NCBI GenBank assembly: GCA_964649415.1
Contig: CAZYSK010000003.1
Coordinates: forward strand, 86,103-150,102
Reading direction: 5' to 3'
Origin: CAZYSK01 sp964649415
GTDB lineage: Bacteria > Chloroflexota > Anaerolineae > B4-G1
DNA length: 64,000 nucleotides
This document shows positions 35,935-44,143 of this stretch, piece by piece. The position numbers were made by a program, and so were the translations under genes. Within the stretch, counting starts at the first letter, position 1. The number at the start of each line of letters is the position of its first letter. Under the pieces are notes generated by a model, which was not told the DNA's origin, searched no databases, and saw nothing but the letters and a program-made list of their open reading frames with translations.

Positions 35935-36510
35935 TCATGACTCGTCATCCGAGCTCGCCTCCTCCAGCATATCCACCACTGTCCAGCCGGCTGCTCTCTT
36001 GGAGGTCCCATCGGGTTGGTCAAGCTTCTCAAGATCATCGGAAGGCTCGTTGAGGGGCTTGTGGGACGACGATCCCACCAGCGCCCCTGGCAAGAGCTGC
36101 TTGGGAAACGCAACGGTGCCTGTACGCCGTATCTCCTCGCTGGCTCTCGCCATGTCCTCGAAGAACGTCACCCCCCCAAGCACCACACTGACCGTCCCGG
36201 CATGAGCGACGGCGAAGATCCAGGCTTTGACCCATGGCCAGAACCCCCCGCCACGCGGATGCTCCGCGTCCGCGGCGCCCATACGCACCCCAGGTCCGCC
36301 GGTCTGGGCCGTGTCCTCGCCCTGTGGTTGCGGTCTATCGGTCGATACGACACGCTCGGTCTGTGCCTGTGATCCCTCAACGGAGTCCGGCGGCCCGGCC
36401 CGACGTGCTCTGACGTTCAGGTAGATGGCCACCACAACCGCCACGGACAAGAACAGAAGGCCGAGCGTACCTATCCCGAGCGCCACAGCCCACAGCACAG
36501 AGTCATCCAT
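35935..36510 (-). CDS. Hypothetical single-span membrane protein
   Basis: 191 aa. One TM segment near the N-terminus (residues about 6-32, LWAVALGIGTLGLLFLSVAVVVAIYL), then a polar, Gly/Pro-rich region, a second weakly hydrophobic stretch (WPWVKAWIFAVAHAGTVSVVLGG) and an acidic tail. No family recognised. The ATG at 36508-36510 follows directly on the stop of the upstream lipoprotein gene (TAA-GTG-ATG), indicating translational coupling. Confidence 0.65.
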   Translation of the reverse strand: MDDSVLWAVALGIGTLGLLFLSVAVVVAIYLNVRARRAGPPDSVEGSQAQTERVVSTDRPQPQGEDTAQTGGPGVRMGAADAEHPRGGGFWPWVKAWIFAVAHAGTVSVVLGGVTFFEDMARASEEIRRTGTVAFPKQLLPGALVGSSSHKPLNEPSDDLEKLDQPDGTSKRAAGWTVVDMLEEASSDDES

Positions 36511-36513
36511 CAC

Positions 36514-37485
36514 TTAGCTCTCTTTGGACAGCCGGATCGCAATTTGCCGCCCGCCGCCCAGGCCCACGAGACCGACCAGAATCGGCGCGGGCGCACACAA
36601 CCATTCGGTCAACAACCCCAGGCCAATCCCACCACCAATGAACAAGAGCGCCAGCCCCGCCATCCCCCACCATTCGCGAAGACGTGAACGGCGTGAGAGT
36701 ACAGTCGCGGCACAGCCCAACACCCCGCCAACAACTAGGAACGCCGCCGTCCAGGGGGCATTGCGACTCACCGCCCAGACGATAATCGGTGAGATTCGGC
36801 GGCGCTCCTGCACCTCCACGCTGGCAAATCCCTGTCCATCCCAGGCAAACGTCTCGACACGGAACGGCCACAAGGCTGGACCTCCAACCGGGGGGAGATC
36901 CCGCACGGTCTGGATAGCCGGCTGACCGCCCCAGTCACCCACGGCCGAACGTGGGCGCAACACGCCGGACAGACTGCTGCTGAACGTGCCCAGCTCCACG
37001 AGGTGTGGACCCGGCGTCCAGGCGAACACCCTCAGATAGTCCGTATAGTGCACGGGCGTCACGAAATCACCCATCTGGGTGTCGGCCAGTTCGGTGAAAA
37101 CCAGCAACTCCGGAACGCCGTCGCCGGTCAAGTCACGCATTTGCGCACTGGCGTTGGCGCCATCCAACAACTGATTGCTCACCAGGCCCCAGCTCGCGCC
37201 CTGCCTGGCAAAGGCAAGTACGTAGGAATCGCCCAGGTGTGACTCCGCCACCGGCAGCTTCAAAGTCAGAACCGCCACCGTCTCTTCAACACCGTCGCCA
37301 TCAGCGTCGAGTTCGTGGTAGCCAGCCAACTCGTAGCCGGCCTGGAGGTAGGGCTGGGCGAGCACAAGTGGCATCTGATCGAGATCCGGTGGCACGGGAT
37401 CGTCTGTCTCCCCCTCACCGGCGCACGCAGGCAACAGAAATACCAGGCCCAACACGACCACCATCGCGATGTGTCGCCTGTTCAT
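36514..37485 (-). CDS. Hypothetical lipoprotein with C-terminal membrane segments
   Basis: 323 aa. Signal peptide with lipobox LLPAC (Cys about residue 21). The outside region contains a calcium-loop-like DADGDGVEE and a second DLTGDGVPELLVF, typical of FG-GAP/VCBS-type repeats. Two or three hydrophobic segments near the C-terminus (WTAAFLVVGGVLGCAATVL, GMAGLALLFIGGGIGLGLL) would return the chain to the membrane. AGGGGG lies 8 bases before the ATG. Function unknown; coupled to the next membrane protein. Confidence 0.7.
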   Translation of the reverse strand: MNRRHIAMVVVLGLVFLLPACAGEGETDDPVPPDLDQMPLVLAQPYLQAGYELAGYHELDADGDGVEETVAVLTLKLPVAESHLGDSYVLAFARQGASWGLVSNQLLDGANASAQMRDLTGDGVPELLVFTELADTQMGDFVTPVHYTDYLRVFAWTPGPHLVELGTFSSSLSGVLRPRSAVGDWGGQPAIQTVRDLPPVGGPALWPFRVETFAWDGQGFASVEVQERRRISPIIVWAVSRNAPWTAAFLVVGGVLGCAATVLSRRSRLREWWGMAGLALLFIGGGIGLGLLTEWLCAPAPILVGLVGLGGGRQIAIRLSKES

Positions 37486-37527
37486 CCCAATGCCCCCTTG
37501 TTAGCCTGACTTGTGCACTAGCCCACG

Positions 37528-39321
37528 TTACCCAGGCAATAGCTCGGCCCGCAGTCTTGGCGCGTAAGTGTCAATCATCTGAGACGTGATGGCGTTAGAC
37601 CGGACAATCTCGGCATAGAGTTCAGCACTCTGCCGTGGCTTGCGCTCCTGGGTGTGAGGATCAAGCGAGATGAGACCAAAACGCAGCGTCCATCCCTCGG
37701 CCCACTCGAAGTTGTCCACCAACGTCCAGTGATAATACCCCTTCACAGGGTAGCAGAACTGGATCGCACGCCACATCTGGTGAACGTGGGTTAGAAGATA
37801 GCGAGGGCGCTGATCGTCGTCAGCGTCGGGGATACCGTTCTCCGTGACGTAGATGGGCAGATCCAGACGTGACAGACGCTTTATGCAGCGCAACATGCCA
37901 GGGGGGTAGAACTCGCCATAATTACCGTCCAGCAATTCGGCCCCATCGGCATGCAACCTGCGGTTGAAGAGCGCCTGATTCTGCGTGCGGTCGAATGCGA
38001 CCAAGTCACGCGTGTAGTAGTTGAGACCAATCCAATCGAGCGTGCGCCGCAGCTTCCAGGCCAAGCCAAAGCCAAGAGGCTGAACCCAACGGCCCCGCGT
38101 CAACGCGCTGAGGATCGCCTGGTTGTAGGCTTTGTCCGTCACCCGCGTGACCCGGCGGTCCAGCAGCGAACCCGGGTTCACCGGATCGAAGACCCGCATG
38201 TTGTGAGCGAGCCCAACACGGGCCTGGGGTTGAAGCGTATGGATCTCCCGATAGGCAGCAGCGTGCCCCATCAGCATGTGGCGGATAACGCGCATAGCAA
38301 CCTTCAGATCAGACTGTCCCGGCGGAAAGATCCCCTCGAGGTAGCCCAGTATGCCATATACATTGGGCTCGTTGATGGTACACCAAAGATCGCAATACTG
38401 CCCCAGCGTTTCGACAACTCGGCGCACGAAGCGTGCGAACAGCGGGATCGTCTCCGGCGCCTCCCAACCGCCCTGCTCCGCCAACCAACGGGGATTGGTG
38501 AAATGATGCAGCGTGACCATGGGCTCGATGTTGCGCGCGCGCAGGCCCTGCAACATCTGGCCGTACCGCTCCAGAGCCGAATCGTCGAACACGCCCGGCT
38601 GAGGCTCAATACGCGACCACTCGACTGAAAGACGCAGTGCGTTCAAGCCCACATCCGCGGCGCGCTCGAAATCCTCCTCGGCACGCTCCCACCAGTTGCA
38701 CGCCAGCCGGGACGTATGGCCATTCTTGACGTGGCCTTCCTCTTGTTCCCACGTCCACCAGTCGTTGTGCACATTGCCACCCTCGACCTGGTGGGCAGCC
38801 GTGGCAACGCCCCACTTGAAGTCAGCGGGGAAATGGAACGTAGCGGCGGGCTTGAGGATCTCTGCACGCGCAACGCCCGCGGGAGAAGGCACCACCGGCA
38901 CGGCCGCCGGGGGGCTGGGCTGGGCAGGCAGCGGAGCTTCTGCGACGGGCGGCGCGACGACCGGTGGTTCGGCAACCAATTCCTCGACGACGAACTCCTC
39001 CAGGACATCGGGGCCAAGCGCAAGCTCCTCTACGACGACCTGCTCAACAGCCTCCTCCCGGTCCACAACCGGAACGGGCCTGGCCTCTATCTCATCGAAT
39101 GCAACCTCAGCCTCAGGCTGAGCGGACTCAGGAAAAGCACCATCGGCACCCAACGCCATCCACCCCGCATCCATGTCCTCAAATGGATCGTGCCCCAGGA
39201 CTTCAACGGACACGGCACCCTCTTCCCGGTCCAGCCAACCCATGTCCAGTTCAGCGAACGGATCATCGCCCAAGACCTCTTTGGTCTCTTGGCTTTCTCC
39301 CGCCTTTTCCTCTTTAGCCAT
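37528..39321 (-). CDS. GH1 beta-glycosidase with acidic repeat N-terminal extension
   Basis: 597 aa. Residues about 160-597 are a glycoside hydrolase family 1 barrel: FPADFKWGVATAAHQVEG, acid/base Glu318 in CTINEPNVYG, nucleophile Glu494 in YVTENGIPD, and YYHWTLVDNFEWAEGW. The first ~160 residues are unusual. They contain two copies of an EVLGxDPFxxxDxGW motif (residues about 15-29 and 40-54), then an acidic Val/Glu/Pro-rich stretch. There is no signal peptide, so it is likely cytoplasmic. The ATG at 39319-39321 follows GAGAGGG and overlaps the ParA-like gene end by 8 bp. Confidence 0.9.
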   Translation of the reverse strand: MAKEEKAGESQETKEVLGDDPFAELDMGWLDREEGAVSVEVLGHDPFEDMDAGWMALGADGAFPESAQPEAEVAFDEIEARPVPVVDREEAVEQVVVEELALGPDVLEEFVVEELVAEPPVVAPPVAEAPLPAQPSPPAAVPVVPSPAGVARAEILKPAATFHFPADFKWGVATAAHQVEGGNVHNDWWTWEQEEGHVKNGHTSRLACNWWERAEEDFERAADVGLNALRLSVEWSRIEPQPGVFDDSALERYGQMLQGLRARNIEPMVTLHHFTNPRWLAEQGGWEAPETIPLFARFVRRVVETLGQYCDLWCTINEPNVYGILGYLEGIFPPGQSDLKVAMRVIRHMLMGHAAAYREIHTLQPQARVGLAHNMRVFDPVNPGSLLDRRVTRVTDKAYNQAILSALTRGRWVQPLGFGLAWKLRRTLDWIGLNYYTRDLVAFDRTQNQALFNRRLHADGAELLDGNYGEFYPPGMLRCIKRLSRLDLPIYVTENGIPDADDDQRPRYLLTHVHQMWRAIQFCYPVKGYYHWTLVDNFEWAEGWTLRFGLISLDPHTQERKPRQSAELYAEIVRSNAITSQMIDTYAPRLRAELLPG

Positions 39322-40069
39322 CACGAAGAACCCTCTCCACCAACCGTCCGTAGTCAGTTGCCGCCGCACTGCGGGGTGAATACTCATATATCGTCTTGTG
39401 GTGACTGGGTGCCTCAGTAAGCTTCACGTTCTTGCGTACCGGCTCGGTCACACGGTCAGCGAAGTGACGCTGCAGCACGCCTAAGACCTCGCGATCCTGC
39501 CTCAGACGGCGGGAGTAGAGCGTGGGGACAATCAGATAAAGACACACACGATGACCAGGTATCCGGCCCACGCTCCTAAGTGTCTCGATCACCTGCCGCG
39601 TCCCCATCATAGCCAGATAGCTCATCGCAACCGGCACGATGAGCTCCCTGACGTACTGAAGCCCGCTCTCGCTCAGGAGACTCACCGAAGGGGAGAAATC
39701 TAGTATGATGTAGTCATACACATCATCCACGCCGCGCATCCTGTTCGTGAGCAACTGGCGAGCCGAGCGAGAGTCACCCATACGCCAGAGTTCTCCCTCA
39801 GCCTGAAGTAGACTACTATCGCTGGCGATGAGATCGAGATTGTCCCGCGCCTGGACGATGCAGGACTGCGGGTCCGCCTGCCCCAGCAGTATGTGTGCCA
39901 GGGAATGATTATAGCGTACACCCAAACACGTCGCCAAGCTACCCTGGGGATCCAGGTCAACACAAAGAACATGCGCTCCCTGCATTGCCAGGCCAGCGGC
40001 CAGGTTCACCACTGTGGTTGTCTTTCCAGTGCCCCCCTTGTAATTCAGTACACCAATGCATCTACACAT
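39314..40069 (-). CDS. Orphan ParA/Soj-like ATPase
   Basis: 251 aa. Deviant Walker A NYKGGTGKTTT near the N-terminus, CVDLDPQGSLATCLG (Walker A') and DYIILDFSPSVSLLSESGL (Walker B). The C-terminal end has KNVKLTEAPSHHKTIYEY, as in chromosomal Soj proteins. The ATG at 40067-40069 has GGAG nine bases upstream and begins a typical family N-terminus (MCRCIGVLNYKGG); the upstream open frame is not family-like. No parB or parS-like site is adjacent. It overlaps the GH1 gene by 8 bp, so the ATPase and the glycosidase are co-translated. Its cargo may be the GH1 extension (inference). Confidence 0.87.
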   Translation of the reverse strand: MCRCIGVLNYKGGTGKTTTVVNLAAGLAMQGAHVLCVDLDPQGSLATCLGVRYNHSLAHILLGQADPQSCIVQARDNLDLIASDSSLLQAEGELWRMGDSRSARQLLTNRMRGVDDVYDYIILDFSPSVSLLSESGLQYVRELIVPVAMSYLAMMGTRQVIETLRSVGRIPGHRVCLYLIVPTLYSRRLRQDREVLGVLQRHFADRVTEPVRKNVKLTEAPSHHKTIYEYSPRSAAATDYGRLVERVLRDG

Positions 40070-40494
40070 CTCGGTTGCTCCATGCTTCCAGTCCACAAAG
40101 GATGTTCGAGTGCCTACCCTTTCGCAACCTTGGGCTTGCCTCTTCGTCCAGCGAAGAGACCTCTCAAGTGCCCAAGATGAATCACGGTTCCCCAATTGTA
40201 CAGCGTGTTGCAGGCAGAGACAAGCGAGATACCACGCGCAGCATAGTCAAACACGCCACAGTCCCAGATCTCCCGCCATAATCCCTTCCAGCATTCGTTG
40301 ACGTCTGTATTCCTGTCCCCATCACCGGCGTTCGACGCCGCGTCCGGCTTGGGACAGTCGCAATTGCCCCTATATTATAATCCACTAATGGGAAAATGCC
40401 CATTGAGCGCCGGGCGGCCGGGCAGCAAGCGATCACTGCGGCTTCTGAAATACCCACACCGAGTGTTGCTTCGGGCACAGCAGGTTGTCCTCCT

Positions 40495-40523
40495 TTGACT
40501 TTTGACGGTGATTGTGCTAAGAT
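40495..40523 (+). promoter_or_regulatory. Promoter of PIN-TRAM gene
   Basis: TTGACT (40495-40500), 17-bp spacer, extended -10 TGCTAAGAT (hexamer 40518-40523). Confidence 0.65.
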
Positions 40524-40753
40524 ATGACCGGTTTTATCACGGCCCTCATCATCCATTATATGGCTCGATTCCGCGTGTTCAACTTGATCATCATATCCAC
40601 CCTTTCGTATCGCGAAGTCGTCTGACATGGGGATGGAACCGTGCCCGGGCCTGCTATCACCAGGCCAGACGGGGCATCTATTGGCAGGTGAGAGCCGTGC
40701 TGGTGCTCACCTGTTTCCATATACGCTTCGCGAACTCGGTGGGAGGCTTACTC
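40524..40753 (+). other. Long structured 5' leader of PIN-TRAM gene
   Basis: About 220 nt between the predicted start site and the TTG start codon. It holds two hairpins: GGCCTG-CTATCAC-CAGGCC, and CAGGTGAG paired with CTCACCTG at about 40685-40713. The frame is open but has no ATG. The rest of the 684-bp gap (40070-40494) shows only an AT-rich TATATTATAAT and a 6-bp AATGGG/CCCATT hairpin; I see no gene there. Confidence 0.4.
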
Positions 40754-41800
40754 TTGAGTGCAGAATTCATCTCTCGTATCGTTGGTATGATCCTGCTGGC
40801 AGCCGGTGGGGCCTCTTTGGGTGTCTACATGGCAAGCGAACTGGGGCGCTCACCCTACCAGTACGCGCCGATCTTCTTGCTCGTGGGTGCCCTGGGCGGT
40901 CTGGTGCTGACGCCCTACGTGACAGTGCGGCCCTTCTTGGCCTTGCGCAAGCGCATCCGCCAGGCCCCCGTGCAGCAACTGCTTGCCGCGGTACTCGGGC
41001 TGATCATTGGATTGATCATTGCCGCGCTGTCCTCGTTCCCACTCTCGCTGCTTCCGCCACCCTTCAGCCAGATACTGCCTTTCGTTGCCGCCGTGCTCTT
41101 TGGCTACCTGGGCATTATGGTGATGATCACTCGCCAGCATGACATCACGAGCATCATCCGCGGGCAGTGGCCGGCAAGAGGGGAAAGCGGGGAGGCAGCA
41201 GCTAGCCGCCACGGCCCTGTGTTGCTGGATACCAGCGTTATCATCGATGGGCGCATTGCAGACATCAGCCAGACCGGGTTCATCGAAGGCGAGATGCTGG
41301 TTCCGCGTTTCGTGCTGACCGAGCTCCAGCATATCGCCGACTCCTCTGACACTCTACGTCGCAACCGAGGGCGTCGCGGGCTGGAGATGCTGCACCGGCT
41401 GCAGAACGAATCCGTTACGCCGGTACGCGTCACGGACATGGATATTGAGGGTGTGCATGAGGTTGACGATAAGCTGGTGCTGCTGGCCAAGCGGTTACAC
41501 TGTGCCATCGTCACCAACGACTACAACCTCAACCGTGTAGCGGAGTTGCAGGGCGTACGGGTGCTCAACATCAATGAACTCGCCAACGCCGTCAAAGCCC
41601 TCTTCATCCCCGGCGAGCGAATCAGCGTGAAGATCGTTCAGGAGGGAAAGGAGATCGGGCAAGGTGTGGCATACCTGGATGATGGCACCATGGTCGTGAT
41701 AGAAGATGGGAAGCCGTATCTCCATCAGGATATGGAAGTGGTTGTGACCAAAGTACTGCAAACAGCGGCGGGCCGGATGCTATTCGCCAGATTGACATAG
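40754..41800 (+). CDS. PIN-TRAM membrane protein (YacL-like)
   Basis: About 348 aa. Four TM segments (first ~130 residues: IVGMILLAAGGASLGVYMA, APIFLLVGALGGLVLTPYV, LLAAVLGLIIGLIIAALSS, ILPFVAAVLFGYLGIMVM), then a PIN nuclease-like domain (VLLDTSVIIDGRIADI, the acidic pair in VDDKLVLLAKRL, and VTNDYNLNRVA) and a C-terminal TRAM domain (GERISVKIVQEGKEIGQGVAYLDDG). Same layout as Bacillus YacL. The start is TTG 40754 because GGGAGG lies seven bases upstream and the predicted promoter excludes earlier codons. Upstream of cysS and rlmB, as often seen in Gram-positives. Confidence 0.87.
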   Translation: MSAEFISRIVGMILLAAGGASLGVYMASELGRSPYQYAPIFLLVGALGGLVLTPYVTVRPFLALRKRIRQAPVQQLLAAVLGLIIGLIIAALSSFPLSLLPPPFSQILPFVAAVLFGYLGIMVMITRQHDITSIIRGQWPARGESGEAAASRHGPVLLDTSVIIDGRIADISQTGFIEGEMLVPRFVLTELQHIADSSDTLRRNRGRRGLEMLHRLQNESVTPVRVTDMDIEGVHEVDDKLVLLAKRLHCAIVTNDYNLNRVAELQGVRVLNINELANAVKALFIPGERISVKIVQEGKEIGQGVAYLDDGTMVVIEDGKPYLHQDMEVVVTKVLQTAAGRMLFARLT

Positions 41801-41824
41801 CCGAAAATGCTGGAGGACGACGAA

Positions 41825-43282
41825 ATGAGTCTCCGAGTATACAACTACTTGACCCGCGAGAAAGGGCCTTTTGAACCATTGGAGAGAGGTCGCGTGGGCA
41901 TGTACGTCTGCGGCCCCACGGTGTATGACCACGCTCACTTAGGCCACGCCAAGACGTACGTCGCGATGGACGTTGTCGTGCGCTACCTGCGCCATCTGAG
42001 CTACGAAGTCCGATACGTTCAGAACATCACCGATGTCGGCCACATCCTGGACACCGGAGAGGATCGCATACTCAAGGGAGCGCGAAGAGATCGGGTCGAA
42101 CCCATGGAATTGGTGGAGAAGTACGCCCGCTCCTACTTCGAGGACATGGACGCACTAGGCGTCACACGCCCCAACATCTCTCCCCGTGCCAGTTGCCACA
42201 TCCCCGAACAGATTGAGACGGTCAAGACACTGCTGGAGAAGGAATACGCGTATGAAACGGCAGAGGGCGACGTGTATTTCTCGGTAGAGAAGTTTCCCGA
42301 ATATGGCAGACTCTCCGGGCATAAGGTGGATGACCTACAGCCCGGTGCCCGTGTGGCCGTGCGCGAGGAGAAACGGCACCCGGCGGACTTCGCGCTGTGG
42401 AAACACGCTGAGTCAGGGCACATTCTCCGGTGGCCTTCGCCCTGGGGTTGGGGCTACCCTGGCTGGCACGTCGAATGCACGGCGATGTCAACCAAGTACC
42501 TGGGCGAGTCATTTGACATTCACGGCGGTGGGCTGGACAACATCTTCCCGCATAACGAGTGCGAAATCGCGCAATCCGAGTCCGCCACCGGCAAGCCTTT
42601 CGCCCGCTACTGGCTGTTGGTCGGATCGCTGACCGTCAATGAGATCAAGATGAGCAAGAGCCTGGGCAACTTCCTTACCATCAAGGATGCACTCAAGCTC
42701 TACAGCCCAGAGGCGATCCGGCTCTTCATCCTGTCGAGCCACTATCGAGGGCCCATTGACTTCAGCCGTGACGCGGTGTTGGCCGCCGAGCGTGGAATCG
42801 AGCGGCTGCACAACACGGTACGCACACTGCGCACGCGGATGGAATACGCCATGCCGTCCGGCACGGCGGATCTCTCCTACATCACCGACCTGGACCCACA
42901 TCGCGATGCGTTCATAGAGGCCATGAATGATGACTTCAACACGCCGCAGGCGATTGCCGCCCTCTTCGATTTCAGCAAATCGGTGAACACGTTGCTGGCA
43001 TCGGGACAACCGGTGAGCCGAGGCACACTGGCGGCGATGGACAGCCTCTACCGTGACTTGGGCGGCAAGGTGTTGGGCATTATCCCCGATGACTTGTCCC
43101 AGGAGGTCGGTGGCGAACTGGTCGAGGGGCTGATGGACGTCATTCTTGACATCCGGCAGCGATATCGCGAAGCCAAGGATTGGAAACAAGCCGACACGCT
43201 GCGTGAGCAGCTAAAGAAACTAGGCATTGCGGTTGAGGACCGCTCCGAAGGGCCAACCTGGCGGTTGGATCACGACGCATGA
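41825..43282 (+). CDS. cysS: Cysteinyl-tRNA synthetase
   Basis: Charges tRNA-Cys. 485 aa. HIGH region CGPTVYDHAHLGHAKTY with the first zinc Cys, WHVECTAMS and HGGGLDNIFPHNECE supplying the other zinc ligands, and KMSKSLGNF. The ATG at 41825 follows GGAGG by nine bases and starts MSLRVYNYLTRE, the family N-terminus. It lies 24 bp after the PIN-TRAM gene and overlaps rlmB by 4 bp. Confidence 0.97.
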   Translation: MSLRVYNYLTREKGPFEPLERGRVGMYVCGPTVYDHAHLGHAKTYVAMDVVVRYLRHLSYEVRYVQNITDVGHILDTGEDRILKGARRDRVEPMELVEKYARSYFEDMDALGVTRPNISPRASCHIPEQIETVKTLLEKEYAYETAEGDVYFSVEKFPEYGRLSGHKVDDLQPGARVAVREEKRHPADFALWKHAESGHILRWPSPWGWGYPGWHVECTAMSTKYLGESFDIHGGGLDNIFPHNECEIAQSESATGKPFARYWLLVGSLTVNEIKMSKSLGNFLTIKDALKLYSPEAIRLFILSSHYRGPIDFSRDAVLAAERGIERLHNTVRTLRTRMEYAMPSGTADLSYITDLDPHRDAFIEAMNDDFNTPQAIAALFDFSKSVNTLLASGQPVSRGTLAAMDSLYRDLGGKVLGIIPDDLSQEVGGELVEGLMDVILDIRQRYREAKDWKQADTLREQLKKLGIAVEDRSEGPTWRLDHDA

Positions 43283-44031
43283 GAGAAACCCTGTACGGTC
43301 GGCATGCAGTCCACGAGTCGCTACGAGCAGGACGGCGCACAACTTACCGAGTCACCCTCGCCGATGGCATCCGACAGACTGATGCCATCGGCCAGATCGT
43401 TCTCATGGCCAATCAGGCAGGCGCGCCGGTAAGCTACGTCGAGCGCCGGAAGCTGGACCACCTTGGCCAGGTTAACCACCAGGGCGTGGCAATGGAGACA
43501 AGTGAGTATCCCTACAGCTCACTCGATGCCATCCTGGCAGCATCTCAGTCCCGGCAACAAGCGCCCCTGCTCCTGCTGCTCGACCTGCTCCAGGACCCCC
43601 AGAACGTGGGGAGCCTGCTGCGCACGGCCGAAGCTGTGGGCGCACACGGGGTAGTGATCCAGCGACGGCGGGCAGTGGGCATCACACCGGCGGTGGTCCA
43701 CGCTTCGGCAGGCGCAGTAGAGCACCTGCTGGTCGCACAGGTGACCAACCTGGTGGAAACCATTCGGAAACTCAAAGCACACGACGTGTGGGTGGCCGGA
43801 CTGGATACGTCGCGCAGTGCGCAACCCTGCTACCAATCCGATCTGAACATCCCGCTGGCGCTGGTGGTGGGCAGCGAAGGGGGAGGCTTGCGCCGATTAG
43901 TGCGCGAGCGCTGCGATTTCCTGCTACGCCTACCCATGCGTGGCCGGGTGATCTCGCTCAACGCATCCGTGGCAGGATCGGTGATGCTTTACGAGGCGTT
44001 GCGGCAACGGGGGATACAACAGGTCAATTGA
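43279..44031 (+). CDS. rlmB: TrmH-family 23S rRNA 2'-O-methyltransferase (RlmB)
   Basis: SPOUT methyltransferase expected to methylate G2251 of 23S rRNA. 250 aa. It has an N-terminal substrate-binding domain beginning LYGRHAVHESLRAG, then SPOUT motif 1 (NVGSLLRTAEAVGAHG), motif 2 (ALVVGSEGGGLRRLV) and motif 3 (LPMRGRVISLNASVAGSVMLYEA). The ATGA overlap with cysS shows coupling; cysS-rlmB is a common pairing. Confidence 0.93.
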   Translation: MRETLYGRHAVHESLRAGRRTTYRVTLADGIRQTDAIGQIVLMANQAGAPVSYVERRKLDHLGQVNHQGVAMETSEYPYSSLDAILAASQSRQQAPLLLLLDLLQDPQNVGSLLRTAEAVGAHGVVIQRRRAVGITPAVVHASAGAVEHLLVAQVTNLVETIRKLKAHDVWVAGLDTSRSAQPCYQSDLNIPLALVVGSEGGGLRRLVRERCDFLLRLPMRGRVISLNASVAGSVMLYEALRQRGIQQVN

Positions 44032-44058
44032 CTGGACGGGACACTGAACCAAGCCCAG

Positions 44059-44090
44059 ACCGGCCGGCCTAATTGAGTAGGCCGGCCGGT
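44059..44090 (+). terminator. Strong hairpin terminator after rlmB
   Basis: Perfect 13-bp stem ACCGGCCGGCCTA / TAGGCCGGCCGGT with a 6-nt loop, followed by GTTGTCGTTT. Confidence 0.8.
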
Positions 44091-44091
44091 G

Positions 44092-44119
44092 TTGTCGTTT
44101 GAGAGAGGTGTGGTAGAAT
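44092..44119 (+). promoter_or_regulatory. Promoter of flippase-like gene
   Basis: TTGTCG (44092-44097), 16-bp spacer, extended -10 TGGTAGAAT (hexamer 44114-44119), right behind the terminator. Confidence 0.55.
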
Positions 44120-44143
44120 GACGTACTTGTATGATACCTTCCG

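Noticed and set aside
39314..40069. Plasmid or chromosome partition locus (parAB)
   Set aside because: No parB gene, parS-like site or replication gene nearby; the neighbour is a glycosidase.
40502..40753. N-terminal extension of the PIN-TRAM protein
   Set aside because: The open frame begins at a TTG inside the promoter, has no ATG and no TM pattern; GGGAGG precedes the TTG at 40754.
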